The notes under the pieces are model-generated. The model did no database searches. It saw only the letters and a program-made list of their open reading frames with translations, and was not told the DNA's origin. Of a stretch of DNA of 64,000 nucleotides, positions 58,263-64,000 are shown one piece after another; position 1 is the first letter of the stretch; every line of letters begins with the position of its first letter. The position numbers were made by a program, and so were the translations under genes. The stretch spans positions 2,939,657 through 3,003,656 of the forward strand of contig NC_013959.1 of NCBI RefSeq assembly GCF_000025705.1, given 5' to 3'. The stretch is from Sideroxydans lithotrophicus ES-1. GTDB taxonomy: Bacteria > Pseudomonadota > Gammaproteobacteria > Burkholderiales > Gallionellaceae.

Positions 58263-60145
58263 GCTGCTTTTTCTTGTTTGAAGCCCCGCTTCAAATGCAC
58301 CAGCAACAATGAGATTGCCGCTGGAGTCACTCCGGAAATGCGCGCAGCTTGACCAAGTGTCTGCGGTTTGTGCTGATTCAATTTTTGCCGGACTTCAATC
58401 GACAGACCGCGCACTGTCGAATAATCCATGTCGAGCGGCAGCTGTGTTGTTTCGTATCCCTCTTGGCGCGCTATCTCGTCATGCTGACGTTCAATATATC
58501 CATGATATTTGGCCAGTATTTCAACCTGCTCAGAAATGCCGGAAGCCTCAGGGTTATGCATTCCAGGCAAAGTCATCAGCGATTGGTAACTTACTTCGGG
58601 ACGGCGCAACAGATCGTATAGCGAATATTCGCGCTCGATCTCTTTGCCAAGCACGCGTTCGGCGTCGATTTTGTCCAGCATGCGGGGATTTACCCAAGTC
58701 GATTTCAAGCGCTCCAATTCTCGCGCGATTTTTTCGCGCTTCCCCTCGAAGGCCTGCCAGCGTGCATCTTCTACCAGGCCCAGCTTGCGTCCGGTCTCGG
58801 TCAGGCGCATGTCGGCGTTGTCTTCGCGCAGTTGCAGGCGATACTCTGCGCGGCTGGTGAACATGCGATACGGTTCGGAAACTCCGCGCGTGATCAGGTC
58901 GTCCACCAATACTCCCAGATAAGCTTCGTCGCGGCGCGGACACCAGGTTTCCAGTTCCTTGGCTTGCAATGCTGCGTTTACTCCGGCCAGCAATCCCTGT
59001 GCTGCAGCCTCTTCGTAACCGGTAGTGCCATTGATCTGTCCAGCCAGGAACAAACCTGAAATAGTCTTGCTTTCCAGTGAAGTTTTCAGTCCGCGCGGAT
59101 CGAAATAGTCGTATTCGATTGCATAACCAGGCCGTGTAATATGCGCGTTCTCCAACCCCTTGATTGAGCGCACAAGTTCCAGCTGTGTATCGTAAGAAAG
59201 ACTTGTAGAGATCCCGTTCGGATAGATCTCGTGGGTACTCAGCCCTTCGGGCTCGAGGAATATCTGGTGCGAGGTTTTCCCAGCAAAGCGGGTGATCTTA
59301 TCTTCGATGGATGGACAATAGCGAGGACCCACTCCCTCAATAACGCCTGTGAACAAAGGTGATTCTCCCAAGCCGTTGCGGATGATCTCGTGCGTTTGCT
59401 CGTTGGTCTGGGTGATCCAGCAAGGCAGTTGGCGCGGATGCTGTTCCGCACGTCCCATGAATGAGAACACAGGAACCGGGATATCTCCGTGTTGTTCCTG
59501 CATTGCGGAATAATCAATGCTGCGTCCGTCAATGCGCGGTGGCGTTCCCGTTTTCAAACGTCCGGTCGGCATGCCCAATTCGCGCAAGTTGTGCGCCAAG
59601 CCGATAGAGGGTGGATCGCCTGCACGTCCTGCTGGATAGTTAGTTAGTCCAACATGGACTAGGCCTGATAAAAACGTTCCCGTCGTCAACACCACAGTCT
59701 TGGCACGGTAGCTCAAACCAAGCTGGGTCTGTACGCCAACCACATGTCCTTGTTCCAGAATAAGTTTTTCTGCTGGCTGCTGAAATATCCAGAGATTGGG
59801 CTGGTTCTCGAGGCGCTTGCGGATTGCTTGTTTGTAAAGCGCTCGATCAGCCTGGGCGCGTGTAGCACGAACCGCAGGACCTTTTGATGCGTTCAGGATG
59901 CGGAACTGGATGCCCCCTTCGTCCGTTGCGGCGGCCATTGCACCACCGAGTGCGTCCACTTCTTTAACCAAGTGCCCTTTTCCGATACCCCCGATTGATG
60001 GATTGCAGGACATTACACCGAGTGTTTCAATATTGTGGGTCAGCAGTAATGTGGTACAACCCGCACGTGCGCTGGCCAATGCGGCTTCTGTTCCAGCATG
60101 GCCACCACCAATCACGATGACATCGAATTTTTTTTGGTCGCGCAT
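58259..60145 (-). CDS. mnmG: tRNA uridine-5-carboxymethylaminomethyl modification enzyme MnmG (GidA)
   Basis: 628 aa. FAD site [56 protein letters not shown], and a second GidA signature [17 protein letters not shown]. With MnmE it forms cmnm5U34 in tRNA wobble positions. A parS site and hairpin lie in the 98-base gap between mnmE and this start. Confidence 0.98.
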   Translation of the reverse strand: MRDQKKFDVIVIGGGHAGTEAALASARAGCTTLLLTHNIETLGVMSCNPSIGGIGKGHLVKEVDALGGAMAAATDEGGIQFRILNASKGPAVRATRAQADRALYKQAIRKRLENQPNLWIFQQPAEKLILEQGHVVGVQTQLGLSYRAKTVVLTTGTFLSGLVHVGLTNYPAGRAGDPPSIGLAHNLRELGMPTGRLKTGTPPRIDGRSIDYSAMQEQHGDIPVPVFSFMGRAEQHPRQLPCWITQTNEQTHEIIRNGLGESPLFTGVIEGVGPRYCPSIEDKITRFAGKTSHQIFLEPEGLSTHEIYPNGISTSLSYDTQLELVRSIKGLENAHITRPGYAIEYDYFDPRGLKTSLESKTISGLFLAGQINGTTGYEEAAAQGLLAGVNAALQAKELETWCPRRDEAYLGVLVDDLITRGVSEPYRMFTSRAEYRLQLREDNADMRLTETGRKLGLVEDARWQAFEGKREKIARELERLKSTWVNPRMLDKIDAERVLGKEIEREYSLYDLLRRPEVSYQSLMTLPGMHNPEASGISEQVEILAKYHGYIERQHDEIARQEGYETTQLPLDMDYSTVRGLSIEVRQKLNQHKPQTLGQAARISGVTPAAISLLLVHLKRGFKQEKAA

Positions 60146-60193
60146 TCGTCACTCACCAAAACGAGGACGCGCATCATACCCCAAAAGATTATC

Positions 60194-60212
60194 GCAGCAA
60201 AAAAATTGCTGC
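60194..60212. other. Stem-loop in the mnmE-mnmG gap
   Basis: GCAGCAA, loop AAAAA, TTGCTGC form a perfect 7-pair stem, extendable by ATC/GAT across a one-base bulge. It is not followed by a clear T-run on either strand, so it may be a weak terminator, an mRNA processing site or structure next to parS. Confidence 0.45.
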
Positions 60213-60219
60213 CGATTAT

Positions 60220-60235
60220 TGTTTCACGTGAAACA
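60220..60235. other. parS: parS centromere site (ParB-binding)
   Basis: TGTTTCACGTGAAACA is a perfect 16-base palindrome identical to the canonical bacterial parS consensus. It lies between mnmE and mnmG, about 3.4 kb from parB, near the expected origin. It nucleates ParB clamp loading for chromosome segregation. Confidence 0.95.
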
Positions 60236-60243
60236 CTTTTTGG

Positions 60244-61587
60244 CTATTTCCCAATACAAAAGCGGCTGAAAATTTCTCCCAGCAGATCGTCTGCCGAAAA
60301 TTCACCCGTAATACTGCTTAATGCCTCCTGTGCATGGCGCAATTCTTCGGCAAAAATCTCTGGTCGATCAATTTGTTGGCGGGCTCCTTCTAGGTGCAGT
60401 CCAGCGGTGGCAAGCGCTTCCAAATGACGTGTACGCGCCATGAAGACACCAGTTTCCTGATGCCAGCCGATGCTTTCCAGCAATTTTTCTTCCAACACCT
60501 CCATGCCGGCTCCCGTCTTGGCTGAAAGATAGATGTGTATCTTGTCAGCATCTATCTCCACACCTGGCATATGCCCGCTCAGATCGACCTTGTTATGCAG
60601 ATAGAGACATGGCGTTTTGGCTGGCAATTGTGCAAGTACTGCAAAGTCTTCTGGCTCCGTGCGTCGCCTGGATTCATCGAGCAGTACCAACACCACGTCG
60701 GCACGAGTCAGCGCCAGTTTGGTGCGAGCAATACCCATTTGCTCGACTGCGTCGTTAGTTTCGCGCAGTCCTGCAGTATCGATCAGGTGCAGTGGCACGC
60801 CGCGTACTTGCAGTGCCTGACGTATCGAGTCCCGGGTCGTGCCCGGAATTTCACTTACTAACGCAATTTCTTCGCCCGCAAACCGATTGAGCAGACTGGA
60901 TTTCCCGGCATTAGGCGCACCAACCAGAACGACCTGTGCACCTTCACGTAGGATGCTACCCTGCTTGGCCAAACCTGCGATTCGCGCCAGTCCATCCATT
61001 AATATGTTTAATTTACTGGCACACAACAGGCGGTCGGCCGTTTCGATCTCTTCCTCAGGAAAATCCAGCGTTGCCTCAACCAACATGCGCAAATCAATGA
61101 GCTGTGACACCGCATGGTGAATCGCAGCCGAGAACTCCCCCTGCAAGGAACGCATAGCACTGCGTGCGGCCTGTTCAGTGGTTGCGTCAATAAGATCGGC
61201 CACGCTTTCCGCCTGAGCCAAGTCCATCTTGTCATTAAGAAAGGCGCGCTGAGTGAATTCGCCGGGCTGAGCCAAACGCGCGCCCAACTCCAAGCAGCGA
61301 TGAAGCAGGGATTGGAGCACGGCCGGACCGCCATGGCCCTGAAGCTCCAGCACCTCTTCTCCTGTATACGAATGGGGTGCAGGGAAGAACAAGCAGATAC
61401 CTTGATCGAGCGTGCTACCGTCGGCAGCCAGGAATGAGGTGTATGTTGCCAGTCTGGGGGTAAGGCGATTTCCGGTCAGTATGATAGCCATTGCGGCCAA
61501 CCCACTCCCTGAAACCCGCACCACGCCAATGCCACCGCGTCCTGGGGCGGTGGCGATCGCTGCGATGTTATCAGGCTTTAGAGACAC
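60244..61587 (-). CDS. mnmE: tRNA uridine-5-carboxymethylaminomethyl modification GTPase MnmE (TrmE)
   Basis: 447 aa from GTG 61587, which lies 17 bases inside yidC. N-terminal formyl-THF-binding domain ([22 protein letters not shown]), central helical domain, G-domain with [14 protein letters not shown] and [11 protein letters not shown], and the C-terminal Cys motif FCIGK. It partners MnmG in tRNA wobble modification. Confidence 0.97.
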   Translation of the reverse strand: MSLKPDNIAAIATAPGRGGIGVVRVSGSGLAAMAIILTGNRLTPRLATYTSFLAADGSTLDQGICLFFPAPHSYTGEEVLELQGHGGPAVLQSLLHRCLELGARLAQPGEFTQRAFLNDKMDLAQAESVADLIDATTEQAARSAMRSLQGEFSAAIHHAVSQLIDLRMLVEATLDFPEEEIETADRLLCASKLNILMDGLARIAGLAKQGSILREGAQVVLVGAPNAGKSSLLNRFAGEEIALVSEIPGTTRDSIRQALQVRGVPLHLIDTAGLRETNDAVEQMGIARTKLALTRADVVLVLLDESRRRTEPEDFAVLAQLPAKTPCLYLHNKVDLSGHMPGVEIDADKIHIYLSAKTGAGMEVLEEKLLESIGWHQETGVFMARTRHLEALATAGLHLEGARQQIDRPEIFAEELRHAQEALSSITGEFSADDLLGEIFSRFCIGK

Positions 61588-63208
61588 CTTTGGTTGCGGC
61601 CTTTGTTCCGCGCGTGATGTACCACTGCTGTGCGATTGAAAGAATATTATTTACGACAGAGTACAACACCAGACCAGCCGGGAAGAAAAAGAACACTACG
61701 CTGAACACGATTGGCATGATTTGCATGAGTTTGGCCTGCATTGGATCCGGAGGTACCGGATTCAGCTTGCTTTGGACCAACATGCTGAGCCCCATGATCA
61801 GCGGCAATACATAGTAAGGATCAGCTGCCGACAAGTCGGTGATCCATCCAAAAAATGGGGCATGGCGCAATTCAACGCTGGACAAAATTGCCCAATAAAG
61901 CGCGATGAATACCGGTATCTGGATTATCATGGGCAGGCAGCCACCCAAAGGATTGATCTTTTCTGTCTTGTACAGATCCATCATGGCGTGATTCAGCTTC
62001 TCGCGATCATCACTATATTGCTGTTTGATTTTCTCCAGCTTGGGTGCGACCAGACGCATTTTAGCCATGGATCGATAGCTTGCTGCCGAAAGCGGGAAAA
62101 ATGCTAATTTAATCAGCACTGTCAGAAGGATAATTGATACTCCCCAGTTGTGTATCCATTCATCGATATGAGATAGCAGCCAAAATAGTGGTGTAGCAAT
62201 GATTGTCAGCCAACCATAATCCACCGTTAAACCCAGGCCAGGCGCAATTTTATCCAGTTTGGATTGTGCGGGTCCGGCATAAAGCTCGGCTGAGATTTTT
62301 CCCGTCTGTCCCGGTTCTATCTTGGCAACAGGCAATATTACACCTGCAGAAAATTCGTTCCCGTCCAGTTTTTTGGCATAAAACTCACGCTTCCCTTTGG
62401 CTTCCGGCAACCAGGCCGAGACAAAATAATGCTGAAGCATCCCGATCCAGCCATTGTCGGGATTGAGCGGCAACTTGGCTTTATTTTTTTCGATATCGGA
62501 AAACTGGATCTTTCTAAATTTTTCCTGTTCCGTATAAATAGCTGGCCCCGTAAAAGTTGGGACGAATCTGGACGCTCCGGCAACAGGGGTTGAATCGCGT
62601 ACCAGCTGGAAATAAGCAGAAGGCAGCAATGCCGATTGGCTCTTATTTTCTATTTCATACGTAACGTCAATTAAATAACTTCCTCGGTGGAAGGTATATA
62701 CCTTCGTAACACGAGCTTCGTCGCTATCCAGGGCGGTTAGCCTTACCTCAAGGTCATCTTTGCCTTCTGAGAGATGAAACTGATCTCCAGTTACCGAAAA
62801 TTCAGCATTATGAGTTGGCAATCCTTTTCCCAGCAATCCTGACTGGGCAATGTAAATACGGTCGCCCTGTTGTTGCATCAATGTCAGCGGTTTGCTTTTA
62901 TCGATTGCATCTTTGTGTTTCAACAAGTCCAGATGTTGGATATTCCCGCCGGTCGTATTGATTACAACCTTGAATATGTCTGTTGTTACATCAATTTTTT
63001 TCCCGGCTGAAGTTTTTTGCGCTTCGAGAGATGAAGACATTACCTGCTGTTCAGAGACTCTTGCTGGCTCCAAAGGCACGGAAGGATCTTTTTGTATTAC
63101 CGCACTTTCTGCTTGCGCACTTGGCTCGTTTTGACGCGTCCATGCGCTCCATAGCAGGACCAGGGAAAAAGAAAAAGTCAGAAATAAGAATAATCGCCGC
63201 AAGTCCAT
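61571..63208 (-). CDS. yidC: Membrane protein insertase YidC
   Basis: 545 aa from ATG 63208; a TTG one codon upstream is possible. N-terminal signal-anchor ([21 protein letters not shown]), large periplasmic beta-domain (about 60-330), then the conserved 60KD_IMP core: [20 protein letters not shown], the positively charged groove loop ([18 protein letters not shown]), and [18 protein letters not shown]. It inserts AtpE, AtpB and others into the inner membrane, consistent with the neighbouring atp operon. Confidence 0.97.
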   Translation of the reverse strand: MDLRRLFLFLTFSFSLVLLWSAWTRQNEPSAQAESAVIQKDPSVPLEPARVSEQQVMSSSLEAQKTSAGKKIDVTTDIFKVVINTTGGNIQHLDLLKHKDAIDKSKPLTLMQQQGDRIYIAQSGLLGKGLPTHNAEFSVTGDQFHLSEGKDDLEVRLTALDSDEARVTKVYTFHRGSYLIDVTYEIENKSQSALLPSAYFQLVRDSTPVAGASRFVPTFTGPAIYTEQEKFRKIQFSDIEKNKAKLPLNPDNGWIGMLQHYFVSAWLPEAKGKREFYAKKLDGNEFSAGVILPVAKIEPGQTGKISAELYAGPAQSKLDKIAPGLGLTVDYGWLTIIATPLFWLLSHIDEWIHNWGVSIILLTVLIKLAFFPLSAASYRSMAKMRLVAPKLEKIKQQYSDDREKLNHAMMDLYKTEKINPLGGCLPMIIQIPVFIALYWAILSSVELRHAPFFGWITDLSAADPYYVLPLIMGLSMLVQSKLNPVPPDPMQAKLMQIMPIVFSVVFFFFPAGLVLYSVVNNILSIAQQWYITRGTKAATKGVSKA

Positions 63209-63232
63209 CAATGTTTCACCTGTATTCTAGAT

Positions 63233-63442
63233 TTATGGGACAGGATCATATCCGCCCGGATTCCAAGGATTACAACGAACTACGCGCCTTATTGTCAGCC
63301 AAAATCCTTTGAGAGCACCATATTTAGTGATTGCTTCCAGAGAATACTGTGAACAAGAGGGGCAGAATCGGCACGACTGAGGAAGCACAGGACTTATCAA
63401 TAGCTGGTAGGCTCGAACCAGGAGCAAAAGTACTGATTTCAT
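63233..63442 (-). CDS. yidD: Membrane protein insertion efficiency factor YidD
   Basis: 69 aa. [32 protein letters not shown] and [14 protein letters not shown] carry the three conserved Cys-containing motifs. It is a small membrane-associated protein aiding YidC. It overlaps rnpA by 4 bases (ATGA), the universal rpmH-rnpA-yidD-yidC order. Confidence 0.96.
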   Translation of the reverse strand: MKSVLLLLVRAYQLLISPVLPQSCRFCPSCSQYSLEAITKYGALKGFWLTIRRVVRCNPWNPGGYDPVP

Positions 63443-63813
63443 TTCGTCGCCAATACGCTTATCAATGACTCATTTAATGCAACTCTGGCTATCGCGATAT
63501 CTTTTTTGTCTACTAGCGGCTTGCGTAGACGAATAACTACATCATTTGTTAAGCCACATCTTGCATTTCTACGAAAGCATTCTCGTATCAAGCGCTTAAC
63601 TTTATTTCGCTGTGTAGCAGCAGGTAGTACTCGCTTACTTACAGATATGCCGAGACGTGCATGACCAGAAACATTTGCTTTGGTATGAACTGCAAACCAG
63701 GAATTGGTTCTGGCCTTAACCTGTAATATTCGGGTAAATCCCTGCTGGCGCGATAAGCGAAAGGACCGAGGAAGTGTAGCAACCTTGTTTGGTTCAGACC
63801 CCAAGTCGCACAC
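63439..63813 (-). CDS. rnpA: Ribonuclease P protein component RnpA
   Basis: About 124 aa if started at GTG 63813. [46 protein letters not shown] (the RNP signature from about residue 62) and [14 protein letters not shown] identify it. There is no ATG in the expected place. In-frame starts are TTG 63837, GTG 63813 and TTG 63804, all inside rpmH (which ends at 63794). The first residue common to the family begins near TLPRSFRL. RnpA aids the RNase P RNA in tRNA 5' maturation. Start choice is uncertain. Confidence 0.93.
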   Translation of the reverse strand: MCDLGSEPNKVATLPRSFRLSRQQGFTRILQVKARTNSWFAVHTKANVSGHARLGISVSKRVLPAATQRNKVKRLIRECFRRNARCGLTNDVVIRLRKPLVDKKDIAIARVALNESLISVLATK

Positions 63814-63928
63814 GACCGCGCGCGCGACGTGCAGCAATAACAGCTCGTCCGCCTTTTGTCTTCATTCTGACCAAGAAGCCGTGAGTACGCTTTCTTTTGG
63901 TAACTGACGGTTGGTATGTACGTTTCAT
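63794..63928 (-). CDS. rpmH: 50S ribosomal protein L34
   Basis: 44 aa, the typical L34 length. The sequence opens [18 protein letters not shown] and ends [10 protein letters not shown], with the conserved [16 protein letters not shown] in between. ATG 63928 is preceded by an AGGAG site. It is the first gene of the rpmH-rnpA-yidD-yidC-mnmE run. Its end is shared with the start region of rnpA in another frame. Confidence 0.98.
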   Translation of the reverse strand: MKRTYQPSVTKRKRTHGFLVRMKTKGGRAVIAARRARGRVRLGV

Positions 63929-63966
63929 GCATAACTCCTGATTAAATTACTGTTGAAAAGCGCGCG

Positions 63967-63995
63967 ATTACAATCGTTAGCGAGATTCCTGTCAA
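63967..63995 (-). promoter_or_regulatory. Sigma-70-type promoter of rpmH operon
   Basis: On the minus strand TTGACA (63995-63990), a 17-base spacer and TGTAAT (63972-63967) form a near-consensus -35/-10 pair. Transcription would start near 63960, about 30 bases before the rpmH ATG. dnaA is expected to diverge to the right of the window. Confidence 0.75.
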
Positions 63996-64000
63996 GTCTT

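Overview
This 64 kb window is a dense bacterial chromosome segment with about 70 protein genes. Most genes belong to short operons with 1-4 base overlaps. The right end carries the classic origin-proximal block of Gram-negative bacteria: rpmH-rnpA-yidD-yidC-mnmE-parS-mnmG-rsmG-parA-parB-atpIBEFHAGDC-glmU-glmS, all on the minus strand. The PilGHIJ-ChpA twitching system, the RuvX-PyrB-PyrC' pyrimidine operon and the LpoA-YraN-GmhA/DiaA-DolP operon point to a betaproteobacterium. Nitrosomonadales, possibly a Gallionella/Sideroxydans-type organism, is my best guess; the family is an impression, not proven. I saw no rRNA, tRNA, CRISPR array, transposase or prophage. Layout: 1-2077 NtrB (cut by the window edge) and NtrC, nitrogen control. 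2092-6218 a secreted phosphoesterase, exonuclease III, a periplasmic glutaredoxin-like protein and oligopeptidase A. 6228-9771 pyrimidine synthesis (catalytically dead dihydroorotase PyrC' plus PyrB) with RuvX and YqgE. 9820-18364 a type IV pilus chemosensory operon, transcribed PilG-PilH-PilI-PilJ-ChpA. 18480-21310 TrkA/TrkH potassium uptake. 21356-25781 a redoxin, RsmE, a FecR-OmpA pair, a tautomerase whose 3' end is tandemly repeated, and ArgA. 26219-30692 a polyphosphate cluster: PPK1, a lysine-rich small protein, SixA and a two-domain PPK2. 30702-34821 small proteins, a gamma-carbonic anhydrase, a ParE-type toxin-antitoxin pair, an AT-richer orphan gene, the active PyrC and a flavodoxin. 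34899-39337 RsmI, divergent from an envelope operon (LpoA, YraN, GmhA/DiaA, DolP, RfaE2, a DUF971 protein). 39457-44634 ubiquinone genes ubiE and ubiB, with a second toxin-antitoxin pair, PhnA, a small Cys protein, RluA and a Tim44-like protein between them. 44631-48732 an orphan ParA-like ATPase and the UDP-GlcNAc genes glmS and glmU. 48825-63928 the ATP synthase operon, chromosome partitioning and the rpmH region. dnaA/oriC probably lies just beyond base 64000. How the genes fit together: the right third couples energy (F1Fo ATPase), chromosome segregation (ParA, ParB and a perfect parS at 60220-60235), membrane insertion (YidC/YidD) and tRNA U34 modification (MnmE/MnmG). GlmS and GlmU feed peptidoglycan and LPS precursors, and the LpoA-DolP-RfaE2 block serves the same envelope. 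PyrB needs PyrC' for assembly in related bacteria, while the separate PyrC at 33177 supplies dihydroorotase activity. PPK1 makes polyphosphate and the PPK2 protein probably spends it on AMP or ADP phosphorylation. No large accessory island or clearly new defence system is visible. The most unusual items are the 127-bp tandem duplication downstream of the tautomerase, the lysine-rich DNA-binding-like protein beside ppk1 with a palindrome in its promoter, rnpA apparently starting inside rpmH, and a palindromic insertion between atpG and atpD.
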